A stretch of DNA of 18,983 nucleotides, taken from an uncultured Bacilli bacterium (GTDB lineage Bacteria > Bacillota_I > Bacilli_A > RF39 > UBA660). The stretch's first letter is position 1. Every line of letters starts with the position of its first letter. The notes beneath the pieces were generated by a model. The model was not told the DNA's origin. It saw nothing but the letters and a program-made list of their open reading frames with translations, and did not search any database. Below are positions 1-6,549 of the stretch, piece by piece. Both the position numbers and the translations under genes were made by a program. Location of the stretch: assembly GCA_947588865.1 (NCBI GenBank), contig CANPYQ010000012.1, positions 1 through 18,983 on the forward strand, read 5' to 3'.

Positions 1-101
1 TTTTTTGCTTTTTCTCCCATTTTCTCTTACATTTATCATTTTTATTAGTTAATATGACATTTACTTTTCATTTAACCTTTTTGTATAATTAGACATTTAC
101 C

Positions 102-109
102 TATACACT
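102..109 (+). promoter_or_regulatory. Candidate sigma-E-type -10 element of the cotJ operon
   Basis: The octamer TATACACT matches the mother-cell sigma-E -10 consensus CATACAnT at every fixed position except the first. A GTATAATT sequence lies upstream at 83-90, but its fit and spacing to a sigma-E -35 are poor. The start would fall near base 116, leaving room for the GAGGAGG ribosome binding site at 136-142 before the ATG at 148. cotJ is known to be sigma-E-controlled in Bacillus subtilis. This is a motif-level guess only. Confidence 0.35.
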
Positions 110-147
110 TATATCACTATTTCATAATATAAAGCGAGGAGGAAATT

Positions 148-666
148 ATGAATAACTACCCTAATTTTAAAAACTATATGAATTCTAATATGGATATAAA
201 AAGTATGAATAAGAAAAATTATATAAACGCTTCAAATCCTATTGCCTATGGTTTAGAACAAACTATAAATGAAAATATGTATAATAATGCAACTAATAAT
301 TATGTAAATCAAGATACTACTAAATTATATGATCCATATAATGGATTTATTAGAGGAAATTTATTTAAAAATTTATATGATCCTTATAAACTTCAGGAGC
401 CATATGAAATTAAGCCTATGAATGAACAAGCAGAACTTCTAACTTATATAGATTCTCTTAGTTTCGCTATGAAAGATTTAAATCTTTATTTAGATGTTTT
501 TCCAAATGAAAAAAATGCAATTAATTTGTTTAATCAATATAGGAAAGAAAAAGAAAATATGTTGAAAGAATATGAAAATAAATTTGGACCTATTACTCTA
601 AATAGTGACAGTTTAAATTCGTATCCTTGGGCCTGGGATGATATGCCTTGGCCATGGGATAATTAG
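148..666 (+). CDS. cotJB: Spore coat protein: CotJA-like and CotJB domains fused in one chain
   Basis: Inner spore-coat component. Residues 1-58 are Asn/Tyr/Met-rich and low-complexity. Residues 60-81 have a CotJA-like segment: two YDPY motifs flanking FIRGNLFKNL, resembling the 'GTLFPELYxPY' core of CotJA. Residues 91-172 are a full CotJB domain: ELLTYIDSLSFAMKDLNLYLD, then a Tyr/Lys-rich helix, EYENKFGPI, and the hallmark Trp-rich C-terminus PWAWDDMPWPW. In Bacillus CotJA and CotJB are separate proteins of roughly 80-90 residues; here one frame covers both. GAGGAGG precedes the ATG, and the TAG stop is embedded in the ribosome binding site of cotJC, so the two are translationally linked. 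The CotJB assignment is firm. The CotJA part rests on a short motif. Confidence 0.88.
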   Translation: MNNYPNFKNYMNSNMDIKSMNKKNYINASNPIAYGLEQTINENMYNNATNNYVNQDTTKLYDPYNGFIRGNLFKNLYDPYKLQEPYEIKPMNEQAELLTYIDSLSFAMKDLNLYLDVFPNEKNAINLFNQYRKEKENMLKEYENKFGPITLNSDSLNSYPWAWDDMPWPWDN

Positions 667-675
667 GAGGTCATT

Positions 676-1251
676 ATGTGGAAATATGAAAAAAAATTAG
701 AATATCCTATTAACATCAAAAATAAAGATTTAAAAATGGCGAAGGCTTTACTTGCCCAATATGGTGGCCCTGATGGTGAGTTCTCTGCTGCAATGAGATA
801 TTTAAATCAAAGATATACTATGCCTGATGAAAAGGGATATGCACTCCTTAATGACATAGGTACAGAGGAACTTGCTCATGTTGAAATGATTGCTACTATG
901 GTATACCAACTTATGAAAGGTGCTACACCAGCTGAACTTATGTCTGCTGGGTTATCACCACAATATGTTGAACATGATCATGCCTTATTCCCAGTAGATG
1001 CATTTGGAGTACCATTCACAGCCGCATATATAGAAGCTTCTGGAGATTGGAATGCTGATCTTACTAGTGATATGGCAGCCGAGCAAAGAGCTAGAGCTAC
1101 TTATGAGCATTTAATGGATTTAACAAATGATCCTGATTTACTAGCTCCACTTTCATTTTTAAGACAAAGAGAAGTAGTTCATTTTAATAGATTTAAAGAA
1201 CTTAGAGATTATTATTTAAATAAATATAAAGATAATACAAAAAAGAAATAA
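676..1251 (+). CDS. cotJC: CotJC, spore-coat manganese catalase
   Basis: Dimanganese catalase-family protein of the spore coat, expected to break down hydrogen peroxide. At 191 residues it matches the CotJC length (about 189) rather than full-length Mn catalases. Likely metal ligands are all present: E35 in GGPDGEFSA, E65 and H68 in EELAH, E136 in AAEQRAR, and E166 with H169 in REVVHF. It starts 9 bases after the cotJB stop, behind TTAGGAGGTCATT, and is the last gene before the terminator at 1306-1342. It is more GC-rich than its neighbours, consistent with a conserved, well-expressed protein. Confidence 0.97.
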   Translation: MWKYEKKLEYPINIKNKDLKMAKALLAQYGGPDGEFSAAMRYLNQRYTMPDEKGYALLNDIGTEELAHVEMIATMVYQLMKGATPAELMSAGLSPQYVEHDHALFPVDAFGVPFTAAYIEASGDWNADLTSDMAAEQRARATYEHLMDLTNDPDLLAPLSFLRQREVVHFNRFKELRDYYLNKYKDNTKKK

Positions 1252-1305
1252 TTAATAAAAACAAGTAAATTTCTAGTTTTTAAACTGGAGCCTTGTCTAC
1301 ATTCT

Positions 1306-1342
1306 AATAAATGTTTAGTTACTACTAAATATTTATTTTTTT
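1306..1342 (+). terminator. Intrinsic terminator of the cotJ operon
   Basis: A 14-bp stem, AATAAATGTTTAGT (1306-1319) against ACTAAATATTTATT (1324-1337), has one G-U pair and a 4-base loop. It runs into a T tract ending at 1342. It lies 54 bases after the cotJC stop. A weaker dyad (ctagttt/aaactgg) lies just upstream around 1273-1288. Confidence 0.85.
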
Positions 1343-1616
1343 AACTCATTGGTTTTATAATACATACGAAATATGAAATATAGGTGATTTAAATGGGTAC
1401 TAAAAGAAATTATACTTATAAAAAGATTTAAAAATACTTAACTTAAAGTATATAAATTTTGAATCATCATAAAATCTTATTCTAATAAAAAATTTATTTT
1501 GATAAAATAAACTTTATATGTCCTTAATCATAAAAAAATATTATTCATCATAAATTCATAAAATTAAGTAAAAATAAATATTTTAAATTATTAATATTTA
1601 TTTTTTTATTAATAAG
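1343..1616. other. AT-rich intergenic stretch with one possible micro-ORF
   Basis: This is the rest of the 393-base gap between cotJC and the next gene. No recognisable gene, RNA or repeat is seen. The only translatable-looking item is ATG 1393 to TAA 1431, encoding the 12-residue basic peptide MGTKRNYTYKKI. It sits behind a good AGGTGAT ribosome binding site at 1382-1388, with TATAAT at 1356-1361. Such short frames arise easily by chance, so it is not called as a gene. Confidence 0.4.
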
Positions 1617-1625
1617 TGCTATAAT
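1617..1625 (+). promoter_or_regulatory. Extended -10 promoter of the small membrane protein gene
   Basis: TGCTATAAT is a perfect extended -10 (TGn-TATAAT). The -35 region 17 bases upstream (TTTATT, 1597-1602) is weak, as is usual for extended -10 promoters. Transcription would start near 1632, at the AAAGGAGG ribosome binding site, giving a very short leader before ATG 1645. Confidence 0.55.
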
Positions 1626-1644
1626 TTCATTAAAGGAGGATTTT

Positions 1645-2049
1645 ATGAATTTGGAAAATGGCGTTGAAAATTATTTATATGCGGTAAATTCTATTAATTA
1701 TGGTTTTATTTGGTCAATAGTTTCAATAGTTATTGCTATCGCAGGAGGGTTGGTATTGTATTTTACTCTTTTGAGAAAAAAAGCAAAAATGAATGGTTTC
1801 TTAGGTAAAGTTCGTGATTTTTTAACTTTTAAAACTTTATTAATAGAAGAATTATTAAAAGTATCATATATAACTATAGCATTATTTATAACTTTATACT
1901 CATTTAAGTATATAGTAAATGATACAATATATTTTCTAATACTATTAATAGGTGGTAATATTATGTTGAGACTCGCATACGAACTTACTACAGTTATACT
2001 AAATATTAATAAAAATACAAAAGAAATAAATGAAAAATTAAAAAAATAA
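1645..2049 (+). CDS. Small integral membrane protein, function unknown
   Basis: 134 residues with three predicted membrane spans: about 20-42 (IWSIVSIVIAIAGGLVLYFT), 70-90 (ILKVSYITIALFITLYSF region, shifted slightly by the preceding charges) and 94-118. A basic loop (RKKAKMNGFLGKVRDFLTFK) lies between spans 1 and 2, and the tail is charged and Lys-rich. The segment FLTFKTLLIEELLK followed later by GGNIMLRLAYEL resembles small uncharacterised membrane proteins of Clostridia and Bacilli, but I cannot attach a family name. It has its own promoter and an excellent ribosome binding site (AAAGGAGGATTTTATG), and shares a terminator with the convergent lgt-family gene. It is a real gene; the role is unknown. 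Confidence 0.8.
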   Translation: MNLENGVENYLYAVNSINYGFIWSIVSIVIAIAGGLVLYFTLLRKKAKMNGFLGKVRDFLTFKTLLIEELLKVSYITIALFITLYSFKYIVNDTIYFLILLIGGNIMLRLAYELTTVILNINKNTKEINEKLKK

Positions 2050-2050
2050 A

Positions 2051-2074
2051 AAATATCATTTTAGTTTGATATTT
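2051..2074. terminator. Bidirectional terminator between convergent genes
   Basis: AAATATCA (2051-2058) pairs with TGATATTT (2067-2074) around an 8-base loop. A T run follows on the + strand and an A run precedes it, so it can serve both the + strand membrane protein and the - strand lgt-family gene. The stop codon of the latter (2061-2063) lies in the loop. Confidence 0.75.
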
Positions 2075-2849
2075 TTTTTCTTTTTGTTATGAGCATAATT
2101 ATAGAAAATATTACCACACCAATACTTATAATTTGTGAAGTAGATAATCCAAACAAAAAGCCCCTATAATCATCACCTCTAAAATATTCAAATATAAATC
2201 TAGCTATACCATAAAGAAGTAAATATAAATATAAAAGTAAACCTTTTAATTTTTCTTTTTTATATAAACTATATAATAATATGAATAATAAGAGATTATA
2301 GCATGATTCCACTAACTGAATTGGAAATCTCGTCACTCCATTAGCTGATTCTATTAATGAATGCTCATACTTAAATCCTATATTGCTTGTTATTCCATAA
2401 CAACATCCTGATAAAAAACAACCTATTCTTGCAAAAAAATGAAATAAAGGAATTATAACGGCACCTATATCATAATAGATTGATTTATTTAATTTCTTTT
2501 TATTTATGTAAATATATCCTACAATAAGTCCACCAATTAATCCACCATAAAATACTGCTCCACCAAATATATATGATATTACATTTACGAATCCGTTAAA
2601 ACCTCTTAATTTATTAAAATGAGTTATTAGTTTTATAATTTCATCAATATTTGTTATACCATATAAAAGGTGTGATCCAATTAATACACCTACTACGGAT
2701 ATTAATAATAAAATTATAGTTTCATTTACATCTTCATTCTTTTTTTTTGTTAAATAACACGCAAAAATACTCGCTACAAAAGCTCCTATTAAAGCCATAA
2801 CCATATATGGTGTTATTTCTTTACCAAGTAAATTAATATTGGGTATCAT
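2061..2849 (-). CDS. Lgt-family protein (prolipoprotein diacylglyceryl transferase or paralogue)
   Basis: Polytopic membrane protein of the Lgt family, whose founding member moves diacylglyceryl from phosphatidylglycerol to the lipobox Cys of prolipoproteins. Visible family marks are the N-terminal topology, FGGAVFYGGLIGG at about residue 100, RFPIQLVESCYN (the usual YPxQLYE region), GIARFIFEYFRGD and a C-terminal span. The canonical GRxGNFxNxE signature is replaced by ARIGCFLSGCCYG, a Cys-rich variant seen in Lgt-like paralogues, so activity on prolipoproteins is uncertain. In-frame GTG (2858) and ATG (2855) lie upstream, but AGGTGAT sits at the right distance only for ATG 2849, which I chose (about 262 residues). 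It lies downstream of, and is probably co-transcribed by leakage with, the 2908-3210 gene. Confidence 0.85.
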   Translation of the reverse strand: MIPNINLLGKEITPYMVMALIGAFVASIFACYLTKKKNEDVNETIILLLISVVGVLIGSHLLYGITNIDEIIKLITHFNKLRGFNGFVNVISYIFGGAVFYGGLIGGLIVGYIYINKKKLNKSIYYDIGAVIIPLFHFFARIGCFLSGCCYGITSNIGFKYEHSLIESANGVTRFPIQLVESCYNLLLFILLYSLYKKEKLKGLLLYLYLLLYGIARFIFEYFRGDDYRGFLFGLSTSQIISIGVVIFSIIMLITKRKKISN

Positions 2850-2885
2850 TTCCATCACCTATCTATCATAATATTTTTCAAAATT

Positions 2886-2906
2886 AAAAAGTCTTATAGA
2901 CTTTTT
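2886..2906 (-). terminator. Terminator of the small Gly-rich membrane protein gene
   Basis: A perfect 9-bp stem AAAAAGTCT / AGACTTTTT with a 3-base loop starts one base after the stop codon of the 2908-3210 gene on the - strand. The T run is part of the stem, so termination may be incomplete and allow read-through into the Lgt-family gene. Confidence 0.6.
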
Positions 2907-2907
2907 A

Positions 2908-3210
2908 TTAATAATAATATGGTGCAGTTGCTGTTGCAGCACATGTAACACATAATGTGCAAGTTATAAATCCAATACCACTTAAAACAGTTCCTATAAT
3001 AGATAAAACTAAGCCTGCTGTTGCTAATCCTGTTTTTCCACCAGGTGCATTTTTACGACCCTTTACAGAAAACACGATTCCAACGATTCCTAGAATTAAA
3101 GTAATAATATTAAACCATGGTACCCAATATAAAACTATAGATATGATACCACATACTAAACCTACTATTCCTCCTACATTTGAACCAGATTTTTGTGTAT
3201 TATTATCCAT
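2908..3210 (-). CDS. Small Gly-rich two-span membrane protein, DUF4190-like
   Basis: 100 residues. A polar N-terminus (to about 12) is followed by a hydrophobic hairpin (13-47, with GGIVGLVCGIISIVLYWVPW), a basic Gly/Pro loop (VKGRKNAPGGKTGLA) and a second hydrophobic hairpin (62-90). The layout resembles the DUF4190 family, of unknown function. The C-terminus is unusual: CTLCVTCAATATAPYYY has three Cys and a terminal Tyr triplet. The gene has a near-consensus sigma-A promoter (3243-3271), the strongest-looking one in the window, and a strong GGAAGGAGTGAG ribosome binding site, so it is probably well expressed in growing cells. Confidence 0.8.
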   Translation of the reverse strand: MDNNTQKSGSNVGGIVGLVCGIISIVLYWVPWFNIITLILGIVGIVFSVKGRKNAPGGKTGLATAGLVLSIIGTVLSGIGFITCTLCVTCAATATAPYYY

Positions 3211-3242
3211 AAACTCACTCCTTCCTCACTACTAACAAATCA

Positions 3243-3271
3243 ATTGTATCAAATAAATCTTTTTATGTCAA
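3243..3271 (-). promoter_or_regulatory. Near-consensus sigma-A promoter
   Basis: On the - strand TTGACA (3271-3266), a 17-base spacer and TACAAT (3248-3243) match 11 of 12 consensus bases. The expected start is near 3236, giving a leader of about 25 bases to ATG 3210. Confidence 0.9.
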
Positions 3272-3340
3272 TTATTTTTTACATTCTACGCAAATAATTA
3301 TTCCCTATTATAATATATTTATATAACATAATTATATTAC

Positions 3341-3364
3341 AAAAAAAATAAGTTTTTACTTATT
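3341..3364 (-). terminator. Intrinsic terminator at the end of mbl
   Basis: On the - strand AATAAGT (3364-3358), a 4-base loop and ACTTATT (3353-3347) are followed by a T run to 3341. The stem begins inside the last codons of mbl and contains its stop codon. Confidence 0.8.
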
Positions 3365-4348
3365 TTCTAACAAATGCATATTATCTAAAAGTATTCCCGT
3401 TCCTTCTACTACACAAGTAAGAGGGCTTTCGGCAACAAATACTGGTACTTTTAATTCATGTGAAAGTAATTCATCAAATCCATGAATTAAAGCCCCTCCG
3501 CCTGTTATAACTATACCTTTATCAATTATGTCAGCTGACAGCTCTGGAGGAGTTTGTTCTAATACATTCTTGGCAGAATGAATAATCGTATAAACACTTT
3601 CTCTTAATGCTTCCTCAATTTCTTCACTGCATAAAGTTATAGTATGCGGAAGGCCAGTAACTAAATCTCTTCCTTTTACATCCATTTTATCATTTCTACC
3701 TTCTGGATAAACAGAGCCTATTTCTAATTTAATATCCTCTGCAGTTCTATCACCAACTAATAATTTATATTTGTCCTTTATATATTTTATAATATCACTG
3801 TCAAAAGTATTTCCTGCTATTTTAATTGACTCACTTTTTACTATATCTCCTAAAGAAAGGATTGCAATATCAGTCGTTCCCCCACCAATATCTATTACCA
3901 TATTTCCACTAGGCTTTGATATATCCAATCCTGCACCAATTGCTGCTACTTTTGGTTCTTCTTCCAAAAAGACTTTTCTCGCACCTGTCCTTTCAGCAGC
4001 TTCTTTTATAGCATTTTTTTCTACTTGCGTTATATTAGAGGGACAACAAATTAATATTCTTGGTCTAGATAAAAAACTTTTACCGTTTACTTTTCTAATA
4101 AAACTATTAAGCATCATTTCAGTTACTTCAAAATCAGCAATTACTCCATCTTTCATAGGTCTTATAGCTAAAACTTTGCCAGGGGTTCTTCCTAGCATTT
4201 CCCTAGCCTGCTTCCCTACTGCCAGTATCTTCTTAGTATCTGAATCGATTGCCACAATGCTAGGTTCATTTAAAACAATACCTTGACCCTTGATATATAT
4301 GAGTACATTAGCAGTCCCTAAATCTATTCCTATATCCTTTGCAAACAT
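3356..4348 (-). CDS. mbl: Mbl, MreB-family cell-shape actin
   Basis: Bacterial actin that organises side-wall peptidoglycan synthesis under the membrane. It is very close to Bacillus Mbl by recall: the start MFAKDIGIDLGTANVLIY (phosphate-1 loop), NEPSIVA, GRTPGKVLAIRPMKDGVIADFEVTE, LICCPSNIT, the second phosphate loop IDIGGGTTDIAI and the adenosine motif ITGGGALIHGF. About 330 residues, normal for the family. An ATG at 4363 is in frame, but GGAGG lies 8 bases before ATG 4348, which gives the canonical N-terminus; 4363 also sits almost at the predicted transcription start. The gene follows spoIIID, as in Bacillus. It may be transcribed both from its own promoter and by read-through from spoIIID. 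Confidence 0.96.
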   Translation of the reverse strand: MFAKDIGIDLGTANVLIYIKGQGIVLNEPSIVAIDSDTKKILAVGKQAREMLGRTPGKVLAIRPMKDGVIADFEVTEMMLNSFIRKVNGKSFLSRPRILICCPSNITQVEKNAIKEAAERTGARKVFLEEEPKVAAIGAGLDISKPSGNMVIDIGGGTTDIAILSLGDIVKSESIKIAGNTFDSDIIKYIKDKYKLLVGDRTAEDIKLEIGSVYPEGRNDKMDVKGRDLVTGLPHTITLCSEEIEEALRESVYTIIHSAKNVLEQTPPELSADIIDKGIVITGGGALIHGFDELLSHELKVPVFVAESPLTCVVEGTGILLDNMHLLENK

Positions 4349-4371
4349 TATTCCATCCTCCATCTTTATTT

Positions 4372-4380
4372 ATTATACCA
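4372..4380 (-). promoter_or_regulatory. Extended -10 promoter in front of mbl
   Basis: The - strand reads TGGTATAAT, a TGn-TATAAT extended -10, between the spoIIID stop and mbl. No good -35 hexamer is seen 17 bases upstream. The start would be near 4365, just ahead of the ribosome binding site. It would allow vegetative mbl expression independent of spoIIID. Confidence 0.6.
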
Positions 4381-4402
4381 TAATTTTCCTGTTTTTATTA
4401 AA

Positions 4403-4654
4403 TTATGATAAACTTTTATACTTTTTTTTGGTAGATTCTCCTCCCCTTATGTGTCTTATATCAATATGATATTTTAAAATATTATTTATTTTACCAAAAA
4501 GATTTGGATCAATATCAATTAATCTTTCATGTAAATCTTTGTGTACAGTGCTTTTAGAAACATTAAATATTTTTGCTATTTCTCTTATTGTTTTTTTTGT
4601 ATCTATCATATAATTAGCCTCATCTAATACTCGTCTAATTATTAAAGAATTCAT
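4403..4654 (-). CDS. spoIIID: SpoIIID, mother-cell sporulation transcription regulator
   Basis: Small DNA-binding protein that adjusts sigma-E-dependent transcription in the mother cell and prepares the switch to sigma-K. It has 83 residues, the usual size. The helix-turn-helix is at about residues 22-45 (TIREIAKIFNVSKSTVHKDL), followed by the conserved RLIDIDPNLFGKINNIL segment and a basic C-terminus with HIRGGESTKKKY, all family hallmarks. The ATG is preceded by AAAGAGGTGTTAT. It is isolated from spoIIQ by a terminator, so it has its own promoter: a TATAAT at 4673-4678 lies upstream with only a weak TGTATA at -35 (4696-4701). mbl follows 54 bases downstream. Confidence 0.97.
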   Translation of the reverse strand: MNSLIIRRVLDEANYMIDTKKTIREIAKIFNVSKSTVHKDLHERLIDIDPNLFGKINNILKYHIDIRHIRGGESTKKKYKSLS

Positions 4655-4702
4655 ATAACACCTCTTTAATTAATTATATATTTTTAAAGTGTGTTTATAC
4701 AT

Positions 4703-4730
4703 AAAAAGGGCTATTTATCTATAATGCCCT
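4703..4730 (-). terminator. Terminator after spoIIQ
   Basis: On the - strand AGGGC (4730-4726) and GCCCT (4711-4707) close a hairpin, with extra TTAT/ATAA pairing inside, followed by a T run to 4703. It overlaps the spoIIQ TAG stop. Confidence 0.8.
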
Positions 4731-5358
4731 ATATTTCATTAATTGATTTATCATAATAATTTTCTGGATTTACACATACACCATTGATTATTAATTCAAA
4801 ATACAGATGATTTTCTAACTCTGTTGATATGTTTGATGTGGAACTTTTAGCAATTATTTGCCCTGCTGTTACTTCATCTCCAACATTTACTGTTATATCT
4901 TTTACACTCTGATATACACTTGTTATCCCGTTATCATGATCAATTGTTATTATATTTCCTAATGTAGTATCTTCTTTTACTTCTTTTACTTTACCATTTA
5001 ATATAGATACAATATCAAATTCATCACCTGAAGAATATGATACACCACTACTTTGCATATATGTATTTTCATAAAAAATTAATGAATTTTCTTGTGATTC
5101 AGCTTCTGCTTTGTAATCATAATAATTTTTAACTATTTTAACATTAGCATCTGTATATGGTCTTGATATTATATCTCCTGTATTTACTACTTTTATATTT
5201 TCTTCATAGTCTAAAATACCTTTTGATACATATTCATACTGTGGATCACTAGCTCTTCTAGTAGCATATCCTAGTAAAACAATTCCACCAACTAAAAGCA
5301 TAAAAGAAATAGCATATAAACTATATACAACTGATTTTTTTAATTGTCTTTTTTCCAT
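4729..5358 (-). CDS. spoIIQ: SpoIIQ-like forespore engulfment protein with degenerate LytM (M23) domain
   Basis: Forespore-membrane protein expected to reach across the intermembrane space to SpoIIIAH, holding the engulfing membranes together. A short basic N-terminus leads into one membrane span (about residues 10-30), a linker, then an M23/LytM-like domain in the C-terminal half (FDIVSILNGKVKEV, LGNIITIDHDNGITSVYQS, VGDEVTAGQIIAKSS, HLYFEL). The zinc-binding HxxxD, the YxH and the HxH positions appear as SSGVS, YQS and HLY, so peptidase activity is probably lost, as in Bacillus SpoIIQ. A TTG at 5388 is in frame, but AGGTGA five bases before ATG 5358 fixes the start. It follows spoIID, the same order as in Bacillus, which supports the name. 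Confidence 0.9.
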   Translation of the reverse strand: MEKRQLKKSVVYSLYAISFMLLVGGIVLLGYATRRASDPQYEYVSKGILDYEENIKVVNTGDIISRPYTDANVKIVKNYYDYKAEAESQENSLIFYENTYMQSSGVSYSSGDEFDIVSILNGKVKEVKEDTTLGNIITIDHDNGITSVYQSVKDITVNVGDEVTAGQIIAKSSTSNISTELENHLYFELIINGVCVNPENYYDKSINEI

Positions 5359-5376
5359 TTTATTCACCTCATTTTT

Positions 5377-5405
5377 AAGTGTGAACAAATTTTAAATTTT
5401 TATAC
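5377..5405 (-). promoter_or_regulatory. Candidate sigma-F promoter of spoIIQ
   Basis: The - strand carries GTATA (5405-5401), an exact match to the sigma-F -35 GywTA, then 14 bases, then GTTCACACTT (5386-5377), which fits GgnnAnAnTw except at the second G. spoIIQ is a classic sigma-F gene. The spacer is about a base short, and the start would fall just ahead of the ribosome binding site, which lowers confidence. Confidence 0.4.
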
Positions 5406-5411
5406 TTTTTT

Positions 5412-6326
5412 TTAAAAATTTTTTATTTCTATACCTGTGTAATAATGTTTTAAAATATCTTTATAATTATAACCCTCAAGTGCCATTCCTTGAGCTCCAT
5501 ACTGACTCATGCCTACGCCATGTCCATAACCTTTATTATTTATGATAATTTTGTTATTTTCTTGTACAATTTCAAAAAATGTAGATTTAAGTGCTAACGT
5601 CAAAGATACAAAATTCCCAGTCATTTCTCTATTATTTATTTTTATTCGCTTTACTCTACCAGTATTTGTTTTATCAATTACTTGAATATTTAATATATCA
5701 CTGTAGTCAATTCCTAATTTATTGCAAAAATCATTTAAAGATAGAGTTGTACTTGTACTATATACTGGAGATATTTTATCCCAAGGACTCTCTACACTTC
5801 TAAGATAAGAAACCTCATTTTCAAATACATCTTCACTATTTTCTGTATATCCAGGACTAGTTGAAAAAAATAATGCTTCAGCAACCTTGCCATTATATGA
5901 TATATACTCTCCTTTTGTAGATAAAACTGCCAACTTTATCTTACTAATATTATTAGTATATGATTCTTTCCAAACACTCATAAGATAATTACTATCTAAA
6001 TAGACCTGATTAGTAACGTTATCTACAACATCATAATTATTATTTATATTACGTTCCATTTGTATCATTACATAAGATCTTGCTGCAACTGCTTGTGCCT
6101 TTAATGCTTCTAATTCAAAATCTATAGGCATTTCTCCCGCAACTACTCCAATTACATACTCTTCTATTGGTACAATATCTATGTCCTGTGTACTTTCTCT
6201 ATATACCCTTACTGTACTATTTTGAGAAAAATTAAAAGTTATATCATCATCTCTAATAAATATTGTTACTATTATAAAAGGAATTAATACTATAAGGCAT
6301 GAAAAAAGCAGTATTTTTTTTATCAA
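5412..6326 (-). CDS. spoIID: SpoIID, sporulation lytic transglycosylase
   Basis: Membrane-anchored enzyme that cuts glycan strands at the septum and leading edge of engulfment, working with SpoIIM/SpoIIP. One N-terminal membrane span is followed by the SpoIID domain: VEEYVIG-type segment (PIEEYVIGVVAGEMP, whose Glu is the catalytic residue in Bacillus SpoIID), FELEALKAQAVAARSY, FFSTSPGYTENSEDVF, a Ser/Thr-rich middle, and the C-terminal GYGHGVGMSQYGAQGMA with ILKHYYTG. An ATG at 6350 is in frame but has no ribosome binding site; a strong AAGGAG (6341-6336) lies 9 bases before TTG 6326, which I chose. The longer form would be 312 residues. It sits 4 bases (long form) or about 28 bases (short form) after the DUF1146 gene. 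Confidence 0.95.
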   Translation of the reverse strand: MIKKILLFSCLIVLIPFIIVTIFIRDDDITFNFSQNSTVRVYRESTQDIDIVPIEEYVIGVVAGEMPIDFELEALKAQAVAARSYVMIQMERNINNNYDVVDNVTNQVYLDSNYLMSVWKESYTNNISKIKLAVLSTKGEYISYNGKVAEALFFSTSPGYTENSEDVFENEVSYLRSVESPWDKISPVYSTSTTLSLNDFCNKLGIDYSDILNIQVIDKTNTGRVKRIKINNREMTGNFVSLTLALKSTFFEIVQENNKIIINNKGYGHGVGMSQYGAQGMALEGYNYKDILKHYYTGIEIKNF

Positions 6327-6335
6327 GGTACTCAT

Positions 6336-6341
6336 CTCCTT
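6336..6341 (-). promoter_or_regulatory. Ribosome binding site that decides the spoIID start
   Basis: AAGGAG lies inside the longer reading frame of spoIID. It abuts ATG 6335 directly (too close), is downstream of ATG 6350, and is optimally placed for TTG 6326. Confidence 0.6.
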
Positions 6342-6354
6342 AGAAATCATACTA

Positions 6355-6549
6355 CTATAATATTTTAAAATTTATAAAAAAATCATATAGAAAATTAGTT
6401 GTTAAATATGTTATAGATATAGCTATCATTAGATATATTATTCTAGCTTGTATTATTCTTGATTGTTTAAATATTCTATTTAAATTTAAACCTTCCATTA
6501 ACCATATTACGAATGGAAGAAATATCACATATAAAATTACTTTAATCAT
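6355..6549 (-). CDS. DUF1146 (YwzB-like) small membrane protein
   Basis: 64 residues with two membrane spans: about 3-18 (VILYVIFLPFVIWLM) and 40-60. The middle reads GLNLNRIFKQSRIIQARIIYLMI, the diagnostic core of DUF1146 (usually 'aLxxlnfexffKxxrxxQarlLyillsial'). Function is unknown. In Bacillus the homologue ywzB lies close to murAA and spoIID, and here it directly precedes spoIID, so the linkage is conserved although murAA is missing. Its ATG lies inside the last codons of rpiB (8-base overlap), implying translational coupling. Confidence 0.88.
   Translation of the reverse strand: MIKVILYVIFLPFVIWLMEGLNLNRIFKQSRIIQARIIYLMIAISITYLTTNFLYDFFINFKIL

Noticed and set aside
123..131. Sigma-K-like -10 (CATAATATA) in front of cotJ
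   Set aside because: It would start transcription inside the ribosome binding site at 136-142.
2957..3235. + strand open frame opposite the small Gly-rich membrane protein gene
   Set aside because: The - strand gene has a near-consensus promoter and a good ribosome binding site; the + strand frame has neither.
3771..4286. Long + strand open frame opposite mbl
   Set aside because: It lies fully antisense to a highly conserved mbl, and its hydrophobic translation is what the complement of such codons gives. No ribosome binding site was seen.
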